A stretch of DNA of 64,000 nucleotides from Kitasatospora purpeofusca (GCF_000718025.1 NZ_JODS01000004.1:186001-250000); one strand, 5' to 3'. Positions 35,824 through 44,320 are shown, counted from the first letter of the stretch. A program made the numbers and translations. The notes: generated by a model from the sequence alone, not told the origin.

Positions 35824-36620
35824 CCGACCTCAGCAAGACCCCCGCCGACGCCCCGGGCAGCGGCCCGATGGTGAAGTCCGAGGGCGTCCGCAAGTCCTAC
35901 GGCCTGGTCGAGGTGCTCAAGGGCATCGACCTGGAGGTCAAGCAGAGCGAGGTGTTCTGCCTGGTCGGCCCGTCCGGCTCCGGCAAGTCCACCTTCCTGC
36001 GCTGCATCAACCACCTGGAGAAGATCAACGGCGGCCGCCTCTGGGTGGACGGCGAGATGGTCGGCTACCGGCAGCGCGGCGACAAGCTCTACGAGCTCAA
36101 GGACCGCGAGGTCGCGCTCAAGCGGCGGGACATCGGCATGGTGTTCCAGCGCTTCAACCTCTTCCCGCACATGACCGCGGTGGAGAACGTGATGGAGGCG
36201 CCGGTCCAGGTCAAGCGCGAGTCCAGGGCCGAGGCCAGGGAGCGCTCGATGGCTCTGCTGGAGCGGGTCGGCCTGTCCGACAAGAGCGGGAACTACCCCT
36301 CCCAGCTCTCCGGCGGCCAGCAGCAGCGGGTGGCGATCGCCCGGGCGCTGGCGATGAAGCCCAAGCTGATGCTCTTCGACGAGCCGACCTCGGCGCTCGA
36401 CCCCGAGCTGGTCGGCGAGGTGCTCGACGTCATGCGCGGGCTCGCCGAGGAGGGCATGACCATGATCGTGGTCACCCACGAGATGGGCTTCGCCCGCGAG
36501 GTCGGCGACGCGCTGGTGTTCATGGACGGCGGTGTGGTGGTCGAGTCCGGCAACCCCCGCGAGGTCCTCAGCAACCCGCAGCACGAGCGGACCCGCGCCT
36601 TCCTCTCCAAGGTGCTCTGA
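35820..36620 (+). CDS. Polar amino-acid ABC transporter ATPase (GlnQ type)
   Basis: The protein has 266 residues from the ATG overlapping the permease stop. Walker A GPSGSGKS is at 50-57, the Q-loop in GMVFQRFNLFPHMT, the signature LSGGQQQRVAIARAL, Walker B LMLFDEPTSALDPE, and the H-loop VTHEMGFARE. All residues for ATP hydrolysis are present. It powers uptake through the permease at 34849. The operon ends at a hairpin followed by a T run. Confidence 0.95.
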   Translation: MTDLSKTPADAPGSGPMVKSEGVRKSYGLVEVLKGIDLEVKQSEVFCLVGPSGSGKSTFLRCINHLEKINGGRLWVDGEMVGYRQRGDKLYELKDREVALKRRDIGMVFQRFNLFPHMTAVENVMEAPVQVKRESRAEARERSMALLERVGLSDKSGNYPSQLSGGQQQRVAIARALAMKPKLMLFDEPTSALDPELVGEVLDVMRGLAEEGMTMIVVTHEMGFAREVGDALVFMDGGVVVESGNPREVLSNPQHERTRAFLSKVL

Positions 36621-36647
36621 TCCGAGGTGCGCCGGGCGCACCGTCGA

Positions 36648-36680
36648 CGGCGCCCGGCAGGCGGAACCTGCCGGGCGCCG
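36648..36680 (+). terminator. Rho-independent terminator of the amino-acid ABC operon
   Basis: Arms cggcgcccggcagg (36648-36661) and complement (36667-36680), followed by cgctttt. It lies 28 nt past the ATPase stop. Confidence 0.85.
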
Positions 36681-36754
36681 CGCTTTTCCGCTTTCCCCCT
36701 GCGGGTAATAGGCTGGAGGCAATCAGCCTGTTACCGATCTCTGGAAGGACCACC

Positions 36755-37342
36755 GTGGAGCTCGCCTCGTACGCCGATCTGGCCGTCCGGCTGGTGAACA
36801 CCGAGGAGCCCGAGCGCGGCACCGACTCGCTGACCTCGGTGGACGGAGTGCGCGCCCTGTTCTCGGACTCCTCGCGCGCCCGCAACCTCGCCGACGAAGC
36901 GGACGTGCCCCGGCTGCGGGCCGTCCGCACCCGGCTGCGCGGGGTCTTCGAGGCCGCCGCCGAGGGCGAGGAGGTACGCAGCGTCGACCTGCTGAACAGC
37001 CTGCTGATGGAGTTCCCGGTCAGCCCGCTGGTCTCCGGGCACGACTACCTCGACGCGGCCGGCCGGCCGCGCTGGCACCTGCACCTCGCCGACAACTCGC
37101 CGACCGCCACCGCGCACTTCAGCGCCGTCGCCTGCATGGGCCTGGCCGTCCACCTGACCGAGCTGGGCGCCGACCGGCTCGGCATCTGCCAGGCCGCGCC
37201 CTGCCGCAACGCCTATCTGGACACCTCGACCAACCGGTCCCGCCGGTACTGCTCGGACCGCTGCGCCACCCGCGCCAATGTCGCCGCCTACCGGGCCCGC
37301 AAGCGCCTGGAGGCCCAGGAGGCCGCGGCGGCCGGGCACTAG
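36755..37342 (+). CDS. CGNR zinc-finger regulator
   Basis: The protein has 195 residues from the GTG at 36755 (site ggaagg). The N-terminal ABATE domain spans about 1-140 (LVNTEEPERGTDSLTSVDGV, VDLLNSLLMEFPV). The C-terminal zinc finger has CQAAPCRNAYLD and CSDRCATRANVAAYRARKR; the CATR stretch replaces the CGNR that names the family, with all four cysteines kept. These proteins are presumed stress-linked transcription regulators. It stands alone upstream of the convergent sodX gene. Target genes unknown. Confidence 0.88.
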   Translation: MELASYADLAVRLVNTEEPERGTDSLTSVDGVRALFSDSSRARNLADEADVPRLRAVRTRLRGVFEAAAEGEEVRSVDLLNSLLMEFPVSPLVSGHDYLDAAGRPRWHLHLADNSPTATAHFSAVACMGLAVHLTELGADRLGICQAAPCRNAYLDTSTNRSRRYCSDRCATRANVAAYRARKRLEAQEAAAAGH

Positions 37343-37372
37343 CGGAGCCGCCCCGGCGGACCGGGCGTCCCG

Positions 37373-37837
37373 TCAGGCCTGGCGGACCGGGAGTTCCTCC
37401 GGCCGGATCCAGACGCCGAGGCGGCGGGCGAGGCCGGGCACCCGTGCCAGCGGGGCGGCCAGCAGCAGCCGCTCCAGCCGCCGCCCGGGGGCCAGCCAGG
37501 CCGGGCGCGGGCGCAGCCGCAGCAGCACCCGGCCGAGCACCAGTTCGTCCGGCACCGCCCCGTAGCTGCGGCTGTCGCTGTCCACCGGCCGGTTGTCGGA
37601 GAGCAGCCACCACCCCTTGGGGCGACGGCCGTCGGCCCGCTTGACCACCAGCAGGTTCTGCTGGAACGGGTGCCGGAACACCACCACCGCGCCGGGCCGG
37701 ATCCGCGCGCCGTAGCGGACCAGCAGCTGGTCCCCGTCGCGCAGCGTCGGCACCATCGAGTCCCCCGCCACGTCGATCAGCCCGAACGGCGCGCCGCCGC
37801 CCGGCGGACCGTCCTCCGGTTCCGCGCTCCGTGCCAC
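37373..37837 (-). CDS. sodX: Nickel superoxide dismutase maturation protease (S26 family)
   Basis: The protein has 154 residues from the GTG at 37837-37835, preceded by gggaggagg. Upstream in-frame codons are the repetitive sodN-sodX gap and are rejected. It is a signal-peptidase-like S26 protease: nucleophile Ser27 in VAGDSMVPTL and general base Lys66 in NLLVVKRADG, followed by GWWLLSDNRPVDSDSR. It probably lacks a true transmembrane anchor. SodX cuts the short leader from SodN so that the nickel hook is exposed. It is divergent from sodN, the standard partner. Confidence 0.9.
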   Translation of the reverse strand: MARSAEPEDGPPGGGAPFGLIDVAGDSMVPTLRDGDQLLVRYGARIRPGAVVVFRHPFQQNLLVVKRADGRRPKGWWLLSDNRPVDSDSRSYGAVPDELVLGRVLLRLRPRPAWLAPGRRLERLLLAAPLARVPGLARRLGVWIRPEELPVRQA

Positions 37838-38076
37838 GGCTCCTCCTCCCGGCTCGCGTCCCGCCGTGTCCCGCGTCCTGCGTCCTGCGTCCTGCTGCCC
37901 CGCGTCCTGCTGTCGCGCTGTCGCGCACCAGTCTGCCGCACCGGCGCCGGCCGCCGATGTCCGGATTGGTCCGGTTCCGGCTCCGTCTTTTGCCCCAGGC
38001 AGACCGCCCGGCCGGGAAACCGGACGGTCCGGCAGGTAATCTCGGGCGCGGGAAGACGATCTAAGGAAGGACTCCC

Positions 38077-38472
38077 ATGTTCTCTCGTCTGTTTGCACCT
38101 CGCGCCACCGCCCACGCCCACTGCGACCTGCCCTGCGGTGTCTACGACCCGGCCCAGGCCCGGATCGAGGCCGAGTCGGTCAAGGCCACCCAGGAGAAGT
38201 ACCAGGCCAACGAGGACGCGCACTTCCGCGCCCGCGCGGTCATCATCAAGGAGCAGCGCGCCGAGGCCGTGAAGCACCACATCTCGGTGCTGTGGAGCGA
38301 CTACTTCAAGGCCCCGCACTTCGAGAAGTACCCGCAGCTGCACCAGCTCATCAACGACACCCTGAAGGCCGCCTCGGCCGCCAAGGCGTCCACCGACCCG
38401 GCCACCGGCCAGGCGCTGCTGGACCTCATCGCCGAGGTCGACAAGATCTTCTGGGAGACCAAGCAGGGCTGA
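38077..38472 (+). CDS. sodN: Nickel-containing superoxide dismutase
   Basis: The protein has 131 residues after an aggaagga ribosome site. The nickel hook HCDLPCGVYDPAQ begins at His15, so a 14-residue leader is removed by SodX to free the histidine amino group that binds nickel with Cys16 and Cys20. The remainder is the four-helix bundle of a homohexameric enzyme that turns superoxide into oxygen and peroxide in the cytoplasm. Known streptomycete sodN is induced by nickel. Its 3' untranslated region and a strong hairpin follow. Confidence 0.96.
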   Translation: MFSRLFAPRATAHAHCDLPCGVYDPAQARIEAESVKATQEKYQANEDAHFRARAVIIKEQRAEAVKHHISVLWSDYFKAPHFEKYPQLHQLINDTLKAASAAKASTDPATGQALLDLIAEVDKIFWETKQG

Positions 38473-38491
38473 TCCCCGCCCGGTCGCCTTT

Positions 38492-38527
38492 CGGCCGCCC
38501 CCGTCCGGATCCGGACGGGGGCGGCCG
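38492..38527 (+). terminator. Hairpin terminator of sodN
   Basis: Arms 38492-38508 (cggccgcccccgtccgg) and 38511-38527 form a long GC stem with a tiny loop, 20 nt past the sodN stop. In S. coelicolor the sodN 3' end yields a small RNA (s-SodF), so this hairpin could be its 3' end. Confidence 0.8.
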
Positions 38528-38587
38528 TGCGTTCGGGGCCGGACGGGCACGGCCGTTCGAACAGTAAGGGTCGTAGGCCATGAGCGC

Positions 38588-38802
38588 TTGTTATGCTGCC
38601 AGGGCGTCCCACGGGGGAAGCCGGTGCGAATCCGGCGCTGACCCGCAACGGTAAGCGGCCCCCGCGGCCGCGAGCCCGATCACCCGGGGGCGCCGACCTC
38701 CCGACAACTCGCCGCGGACTGCGAGGGGATGGCGCCCCGGCACACCCGCGCCCGGACGCGCCGCCCCTCGCCGTACCCGGCCCGAGGCAAGGCGTGCCAC
38801 CA
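38588..38802 (+). ncRNA. Cobalamin riboswitch
   Basis: The conserved cobalamin core is present: ggaagccggtgcgaatcc at about 38616-38633, then ggcgctgacccgcaacggtaagc, and a gagcccgatcacccgg element near 38672-38687. A B12-box-like gtgccacc lies at 38794-38801, directly at the start codon of the next gene. Its place, overlapping the ribosome-binding region, suggests translational shut-off when cobalamin binds. It controls the ABC importer at 38803-41773. Confidence 0.92.
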
Positions 38803-39894
38803 GTGAGCAGCACCACCGCGGCCGCACCGGCCACCGCTGCGGCCCCACCGGGCCCCCGGCGGATCCCCGCCCTCCCGCTGGCCGCCGTCCTCACCGCGGC
38901 CCTGCTCGGCTCGCTGGTCTGCGCCGTCGCGGTGGGCTCGGCCGGCCTCGGCTGGGGCCAGGTCCTGCGGCTCCTGGGCGCCGGCCTGACGGGCGGTCGG
39001 CTGGAGGCCGACGAGGCCGCCGCGTACGCCATCGTCTGGGAGATCCGGCTGCCGCGCGCCGTCCTGGCCGCCGTGGTCGGCGCCGGACTCGCCGCCACCG
39101 GGGTCGCGGTCCAGGCGATGGTGCGCAACGCGCTCGCCGACCCCTTCGTGCTCGGCATCTCCTCCGGGGCCTCGGTCGGCGCCAACGCCGTACTGATGTT
39201 CGGCGCCTTCGCCTCGCTCGGTGTCTGGGCGCTCTCCGCCTCCGCCTTCGTCTCGGCCCTGCTGGCCATGGTGCTGGTCTATCTGACGGCCCGTACCGCC
39301 CACGGGCTCACCCCGCTGCGACTGGTGCTCACCGGCACCGCGATGTCCTACGGCTTCTCCGCCGTGACCGCGCTGATGGTCTTCGCCGCCGCCCGCGGCG
39401 AGGCCGCCCGCTCGGCCATGATGTGGCTGCTCGGCAGCCTCGGCGGGGCCACCTGGGGCTCGGTGCCGATCGCCGCCGTCACCGTGCTCGCCGGCCTGGC
39501 GTACCTGGCCCGCGCCGCCGGACAGCTGGACGCGCTGGCGATGGGCGACGAGACGGCCGCCTCGCTCGGCGTGGACCCGGACCGGCTGCGGCGCGCGCTG
39601 TTCGTGGTGACCGCCGCCGTCACCGGCACCGTGGTCGCGGTGAGCGGGGCGATCGGCTTCGTCGGACTGATGGTCCCGCACCTGGCCCGGATGCTGGTCG
39701 GCGCCGGCCACCGCCGGTTGCTGCTGGTCGCGCCGCTCGCCGGGGCCCTGCTGCTGGTCTGGGTGGACATCGTCTCGCGCACCCTGCTGGCCCCCGCCGA
39801 ACTGCCCGTCGGCGTGGTCACCGCGGCCGTCGGGGTGCCCTGCTTCCTGCTGCTGATGCGCCGTCGCGCCTACGCCTTCGGGGGTGGCCGGTGA
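38803..39894 (+). CDS. ABC transporter permease, BtuC/FecCD type (cobalamin or cobalt-complex uptake)
   Basis: The protein has 363 residues from GTG 38803; a GTG at 38794 lies too near its ribosome site. About ten membrane helices, FecCD-type motifs VRNALADPFVLGISSGASVG and GAIGFVGLMVPHLARMLVG, and the ATPase-contact segment following. The riboswitch directly upstream shows the cargo is a corrinoid or is needed when cobalamin is short. Its stop overlaps the ATPase start by GTGA. Vitamin B12 uptake is the best reading; a siderophore is unlikely because of the riboswitch. Confidence 0.9.
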   Translation: MSSTTAAAPATAAAPPGPRRIPALPLAAVLTAALLGSLVCAVAVGSAGLGWGQVLRLLGAGLTGGRLEADEAAAYAIVWEIRLPRAVLAAVVGAGLAATGVAVQAMVRNALADPFVLGISSGASVGANAVLMFGAFASLGVWALSASAFVSALLAMVLVYLTARTAHGLTPLRLVLTGTAMSYGFSAVTALMVFAAARGEAARSAMMWLLGSLGGATWGSVPIAAVTVLAGLAYLARAAGQLDALAMGDETAASLGVDPDRLRRALFVVTAAVTGTVVAVSGAIGFVGLMVPHLARMLVGAGHRRLLLVAPLAGALLLVWVDIVSRTLLAPAELPVGVVTAAVGVPCFLLLMRRRAYAFGGGR

Positions 39895-40685
39895 GCACCG
39901 ACGGCACCGGGGCCCTGGACCTCGCCGTCGACCGGGTCTCGGTCGACCTGGCCGGCGTCCGGCTGGTCCACGAGGTCACCCTGACCGCCGCCGCCGGCCA
40001 GGTGGTCGGCCTGGTCGGCCCGAACGGCAGCGGCAAGTCCACCCTGCTGCGCTGCGTCTACCGGGCGCTGCGGCCCGCCGCCGGAGCCGTCCTGCTGGGC
40101 GGCGAGGAGGTCCACCGGCTCGCGCCGCGCGAGGCCGCCCGGCGGGTGGCGGCGCTGCCGCAGGAGCACACCGCGGAGTTCGACTTCACCGTCGCCGAGG
40201 TGGTCGGCATGGGCCGGCTGCCGCACCGGCGCGGCGCCCTGGCCGGCCCGTCCGCGGCCGACGAGCAGCACTGCGCCGCCGCCCTGGACCGGGTCGGCGC
40301 CGGGCACCTGGCCGGCCGGGGCTTCCTGAGCCTCTCCGGGGGCGAGAAGCAGCGGGTGCTGATCGCCCGCGCGCTGGTCCAGGAGCCCCGGGTGCTGGTG
40401 CTCGACGAACCCACCAACCACCTGGACATCACCCACCAGCTGGAGGTGCTGGCGCTGGTCCGGGAGGCCGGGACGACGGTGCTCACCGCGCTGCACGACC
40501 TCAATCTGGCCGCCGGGCACTGCGATCTGCTGTACGTGCTCGCGGAGGGGCGGATCGTCGCCTCCGGACCGCCCGCCGAGGTGCTCGAACCGGGCCTGCT
40601 GGCGGAGGTGTTCAAGGTCCGGGCGACGCCGGTCCGGCACCCGGTCACCGGCGCCGTCCAGCTGCTGTTCGACCGCCTGCCCTGA
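39891..40685 (+). CDS. ABC transporter ATPase, BtuD/FepC type
   Basis: The protein has 264 residues from the GTG overlapping the permease stop. It has Walker A GPNGSGKST, Q-loop AALPQEHTAEFDFTVAEVV, signature LSGGEKQRVLIARALVQEP, Walker B VLVLDEPTNHLD and switch His in ALHDLNLAAGHCD. The family's EPTNHLD variant is typical of vitamin B12 and siderophore importers. It works with the permease and binding protein on either side. No other energising protein is needed. Confidence 0.94.
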   Translation: MSTDGTGALDLAVDRVSVDLAGVRLVHEVTLTAAAGQVVGLVGPNGSGKSTLLRCVYRALRPAAGAVLLGGEEVHRLAPREAARRVAALPQEHTAEFDFTVAEVVGMGRLPHRRGALAGPSAADEQHCAAALDRVGAGHLAGRGFLSLSGGEKQRVLIARALVQEPRVLVLDEPTNHLDITHQLEVLALVREAGTTVLTALHDLNLAAGHCDLLYVLAEGRIVASGPPAEVLEPGLLAEVFKVRATPVRHPVTGAVQLLFDRLP

Positions 40686-40777
40686 CCGACCCGTCCGAAC
40701 CGCCGGCCCGGACCGTCTCCAGGTACGACCGACCGTTCTCCGCACGACCGACCCGCCCACCGCCCCGAGGACCCACC

Positions 40778-41773
40778 ATGCGCACCAAGGCCGTTGCCGC
40801 CGCCGCCCTGCTCGCCCTCGCCCTCACCGGCTGCGGCGCCGAGATCGCCCCGCGCGGCGACGGCGCCGCCGCCTCCGCCCACTACCCGGTGACCGTCGAG
40901 AACTGCGGCGCCCCGGTCACCTTCCAGCAGAAGCCCGCCCGGGTGGTGACCAACGACGTCGGCATCACCGAGCTGATGTTCGCGCTCGGGCTGGAGGACC
41001 GGATGGCCGGCTACGTGATGCCGGACGACAAGGGCCAGGTCGACAAGGTCGCCTGGAAGGACGCCTACCAGCGCGCCCCGTGGCTCTCCAAGCAGCAGAT
41101 CACCAAGGAGATCGCGCTGGAGGCCCGGGCCGACCTGGTGTTCGCCGGCTGGAACTACGGCTTCGACGAGAGCCGGGGCGTCACCCCGCAGGCCCTGGCC
41201 GGTGTCGGCATCGGCTCCTACGTGCTGACCGAGTCCTGCCGCAGCGGCAAGGGCACCGAGCGCGGGGTGATGTCCCCGCTGCACGCGCTCTACACGGACC
41301 TCGCCAACCTGGGCGACATCTTCGACGTCCGGGACCGGGCGGACCGGCTGATCGCCGGGTTCAAGGCGGAGATCGCGGCCGTCCCCGAGCCCGCGTACCG
41401 CCCGGGCGTCTTCCTGTACGACAGCGGCGAGGACAAGCCCTTCACCTCCGGCCGGTTCGCCGCCCCGGAGGAGATCATCACCAAGGCCGGCGGGCGGAAC
41501 GTGACCGGCGACCTCGCCGACTCCTGGACCACCGTGGGCTGGGAGACCGTGGTCGAGCGCGACCCCGAGGTGATCGTGATCAACAACTACGGCACCCCCG
41601 ACGCCGAGGCGAAGCGGAAGTTCCTGAAGTCCTTCCCGCCGCTGGCCGGAGTCTCGGCCGTCCGCAACGACCGGATCTTCGTCCTGGACTACGTGGACCT
41701 GGTCGAGAGCCCCCGCAACCCGGCCGCGGTCACCGCCCTGGCGGCCTACCTGCGGACCGTCCCGGCCCGCTGA
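40778..41773 (+). CDS. Periplasmic-binding lipoprotein of the riboswitch-linked importer (BtuF-like)
   Basis: The protein has 331 residues from ATG 40778 after ccgagga. The lipobox ALTGC gives Cys19. The class III binding-protein fold is seen: ARVVTNDVGITELMFALGLE, IALEARADLVFAGWNYGFDE, the long connecting helix, and TVGWETVVERDPEVIVINNY with RNDRIFVLDY. It captures the substrate outside the membrane for the importer. It follows the ATPase by 92 nt and ends at a long hairpin. Corrinoid binding is inferred from the riboswitch. Confidence 0.9.
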   Translation: MRTKAVAAAALLALALTGCGAEIAPRGDGAAASAHYPVTVENCGAPVTFQQKPARVVTNDVGITELMFALGLEDRMAGYVMPDDKGQVDKVAWKDAYQRAPWLSKQQITKEIALEARADLVFAGWNYGFDESRGVTPQALAGVGIGSYVLTESCRSGKGTERGVMSPLHALYTDLANLGDIFDVRDRADRLIAGFKAEIAAVPEPAYRPGVFLYDSGEDKPFTSGRFAAPEEIITKAGGRNVTGDLADSWTTVGWETVVERDPEVIVINNYGTPDAEAKRKFLKSFPPLAGVSAVRNDRIFVLDYVDLVESPRNPAAVTALAAYLRTVPAR

Positions 41774-41779
41774 GGCCCC

Positions 41780-41837
41780 GGCCGTCCCGCTCCCGTCCCG
41801 GCCTGCGGCCTCGGCCCGGGACGGGAGCGGGACGGCC
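41780..41837. terminator. 22-bp hairpin terminator of the importer operon
   Basis: Perfect arms 41780-41801 and 41816-41837, 7 nt past the binding-protein stop. Confidence 0.85.
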
Positions 41838-41854
41838 CAAGTAGGCTCGGAGGC

Positions 41855-42331
41855 ATGATCCGCACCGCAGCCCCCGCCGACGTCCCCGTGATCCACCGCA
41901 TGATCCACGAACTCGCCGAGTACGAGAAGGCCGCGCACGAGGCGATCGCCACCGAGGAGCAGCTGCGGGACGCCCTGTTCGGCGAGCAGCCGGCCGTGTT
42001 CGGCCTGATCGCCGAGGACGACACCACCGGCGAGCCGGTCGGCTTCGCGCTCTGGTTCCTCAATTTCTCGACCTGGCGCGGCACCCACGGGATCTACCTG
42101 GAGGACCTCTACGTCGACCCGACCGCCCGCGGCGGCGGCCACGGCAAGGCGCTGCTCCTGGAGCTCGCCCGGATCGCCGTCGAGCGCGGCTACGCCCGGG
42201 TCGAGTGGTCGGTGCTGGACTGGAACCGGCCCTCGATCGACTTCTACAAGGCGCTCGGCGCGGTCCCGATGGACGGGTGGACGGTCTACCGCCTCACCGG
42301 CGAGGCGCTCACCGCCGCCGGCTCCCGTTGA
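41855..42331 (+). CDS. GNAT acetyltransferase, SSAT2/thialysine-type
   Basis: The protein has 158 residues, ribosome site ggagg before the ATG. A GNAT fold is present: MIRTAAPADVPVIHRMIHEL at the start, the acetyl-CoA loop DPTARGGGHGKALLLELARI, and VEWSVLDWNRPSIDFYKALG. The overall pattern, including IYLEDLYVD, resembles the diamine/thialysine (SSAT) branch. Probable substrate: a polyamine-like or lysine-analogue amine, not provable here. Its stop codon is the first part of a tandem repeat. Confidence 0.87.
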   Translation: MIRTAAPADVPVIHRMIHELAEYEKAAHEAIATEEQLRDALFGEQPAVFGLIAEDDTTGEPVGFALWFLNFSTWRGTHGIYLEDLYVDPTARGGGHGKALLLELARIAVERGYARVEWSVLDWNRPSIDFYKALGAVPMDGWTVYRLTGEALTAAGSR

Positions 42332-42380
42332 TCCGGGGGCGTTGATCCGGGGGCGCTGATCCGGGGGCGCTGATCCGGGC
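42327..42380. repeat. 14-bp tandem repeat overlapping the GNAT stop codon
   Basis: Four head-to-tail units of about 14 nt, gYtgatccgggggc, run from 42327 to 42380. The TGA stop of the GNAT gene is in the first unit. Confidence 0.85.
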
Positions 42381-42593
42381 GCCGGACCGGGCGCGCGGAG
42401 GGCGTACGCGGAGGGCGCGCAAGGTCCTCGTCGGACCCCTGCCACCCTGAGTCGCGATGCCTTACCATGAGTGACTCCCGCTCCGGGGCACGAACGCGGT
42501 AACGTCTCGGGCGGACGGCGGCGTCCGGGAGACCCACGAGGGGTATGACCGGTACGTACCGCACCACCCCTCTGGACAGTTGGGGCGAAGCAG

Positions 42594-43073
42594 TTGAGCC
42601 AAGCAACAGACAGTGCCGCGGCCACCGGCCCGGAAGCACAGCGCGTCACCCAGGAGGTGAGGGTGTCCCAGATCGACGGCGAGCCCGGAGTCCAGGACTT
42701 CGTGGAGGTCCGGCTGCCCGCGGCCGGGGCCTATCTCTCGGTCCTGCGTACAGCCACGGCGGGCCTCGCGGCCCGGCTGGACTTCACCCTGGACGAGATC
42801 GAGGACCTGCGGATCGCGGTCGACGAGGCCTGCGCCATCCTGCTCCAGCAGGCCGTGCCCGGTTCGGTCCTCTGCTGCGAGTTCCGCCTGGTCGGCGACT
42901 CCCTGAAGGTGATCGTCTCGGCGCCCACCACCGACGGCCGGGCGCCCGAACGCGACACCTTCGCCTGGACGGTGCTCTCCGCGCTGGCCGGCGAGGTCGA
43001 GTCCTCGGTCGCCGAGGACAAGACCGTGTCGATCAGCCTGCACAAGAAGCGCGGCGGCTCCGCCGCCCACTAG
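42594..43073 (+). CDS. Anti-sigma regulatory factor, RsbW-like kinase (SigH partner)
   Basis: The protein has 159 residues from TTG 42594. A GHKL ATPase: the N-box is LRIAVDEACAILLQQ and the C-terminal part has FAWTVLSALAGEVESSV and VSISLHKKRG. From position it corresponds to the anti-sigma gene (prsH/ushX) upstream of sigH in S. coelicolor. It should bind SigH and release it under osmotic or other stress through an anti-anti-sigma protein, which is not in this window. The sigma gene follows after 158 nt. Confidence 0.88.
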   Translation: MSQATDSAAATGPEAQRVTQEVRVSQIDGEPGVQDFVEVRLPAAGAYLSVLRTATAGLAARLDFTLDEIEDLRIAVDEACAILLQQAVPGSVLCCEFRLVGDSLKVIVSAPTTDGRAPERDTFAWTVLSALAGEVESSVAEDKTVSISLHKKRGGSAAH

Positions 43074-43231
43074 GTCCGCCGCGGCAGCGCGGCAGCAGCA
43101 CCGAACAAGGGCCGTCCGCCCGGCACCACCGGGCCGGACGGACGGCTCCCGGTACCGCCCCCACCCGGCGGTACGACCATCGAGACGAACCGGGACCGGC
43201 GGTCCCGGTGCTCCCGGAACGGAACGGGGGA

Positions 43232-44305
43232 ATGGCCGTGAGTGATCTGGACCGTACCGGCCTCGCGACGGCGGGCCCTGCCGTACCGACCCAGGCGAGC
43301 GTCCCCGGCCTCGCCGCCAACGACGAAGCGCACCCGAAGGACGCCCACCGGATGAGCCAGCCGACCGAGCCGACGCCCGAGTCGTCGCCCGATCAGTCGC
43401 CCCCGCCCGTGCCGTCGGCCGCGGACCTCCCGCCGGCCGACCGCCCGGACGGGGGTCCGGACAGCGACGGCCCGGAGGACGGGGCCGCCGACGAGGCGGC
43501 CCGGGCACTGCGCGCCGCGGTGCCCGCCCAGGGTCCGCAGCGCAGCGGTGCCCCGGACCGCGAGGCGGCCCGGGCACTGTTCGTCCGGCTGTCCGCGCTG
43601 CCCGAGGGCTCCCCGGAGCGCGTCGAGCTGCGCAACCAGCTGGTGCGGATGCACATCCCGCTGGTCGAGCACCTGGCCCGGCGGTTCCGCAACCGGGGCG
43701 AGCCGCTGGACGACCTCACCCAGGTCGCCACCATCGGACTGATCAAGTCGGTGGACCGCTTCGACCACGAGCGCGGGGTCGAGTTCTCCACCTACGCCAC
43801 GCCGACCATCGTCGGCGAGATCAAGCGGCACTTCCGCGACAAGGGCTGGGCGGTCCGGGTGCCGCGCCGGCTCCAGGAGCTGCGGCTGTCGCTCACCACG
43901 GCGACCAGCGAGCTCTCCCAGCGGCACGGCCGCTCCCCCACGGTGCACGAGCTGGCCGAGCACCTGGGGATCTCCGAGGAGGACGTGCTGGAGGGGCTGG
44001 AGTCCGCCAACGCGTACTCCACGCTGTCGCTGGACGTGCCGGACAACGACGACGAGTCGCCGGCCGTCGCGGACACCCTGGGCGCCACCGACGAGGCCCT
44101 GGAGGGCGTCGAGTACCGGGAGTCGCTCAAGCCGCTGCTCGCCCAACTGCCGCCCCGGGAGCAGAAGATCCTGGTGCTGCGGTTCTTCCGGAACATGACG
44201 CAGTCCCAGATCGCCGCCGAGGTGGGCATCTCCCAGATGCACGTCTCCCGGCTGCTCGCCCGGACGCTCGCGCAGCTGCGGGAGAAGCTGCTGGTGGAGG
44301 AGTAG
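43232..44305 (+). CDS. sigH: SigB/SigF/SigG-family stress sigma factor (SigH type)
   Basis: The protein has 357 residues from ATG 43232 after gaacgggg; a second in-frame ATG at 43352 could give a shorter form. The first 110 residues are Pro/Asp/Ala-rich and poorly structured. The sigma core follows: region 2 LVEHLARRFRNRGEPLDDL and IGLIKSVDRFDHERGVEFST, region 3 WAVRVPRRLQELRLS, region 4 QSQIAAEVGISQMHVSRLL. S. coelicolor SigH is also made in several lengths. It serves osmotic stress and sporulation septation. Control is by the upstream anti-sigma kinase. Confidence 0.93.
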   Translation: MAVSDLDRTGLATAGPAVPTQASVPGLAANDEAHPKDAHRMSQPTEPTPESSPDQSPPPVPSAADLPPADRPDGGPDSDGPEDGAADEAARALRAAVPAQGPQRSGAPDREAARALFVRLSALPEGSPERVELRNQLVRMHIPLVEHLARRFRNRGEPLDDLTQVATIGLIKSVDRFDHERGVEFSTYATPTIVGEIKRHFRDKGWAVRVPRRLQELRLSLTTATSELSQRHGRSPTVHELAEHLGISEEDVLEGLESANAYSTLSLDVPDNDDESPAVADTLGATDEALEGVEYRESLKPLLAQLPPREQKILVLRFFRNMTQSQIAAEVGISQMHVSRLLARTLAQLREKLLVEE

Positions 44306-44320
44306 GACCGGGAAAGCAGG

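Noticed and set aside
38041..38076. Nur operator upstream of sodN.
   Set aside because: No TTGCAA-type half-sites are visible in the short leader; nickel control of sodN need not be by direct Nur binding.
42490..42560. A SigB/SigH-type promoter (GGGTAT at about 42542) ahead of the anti-sigma gene.
   Set aside because: The -10 is good but no convincing GTTT -35 lies at the right distance, so it is not listed as a feature.
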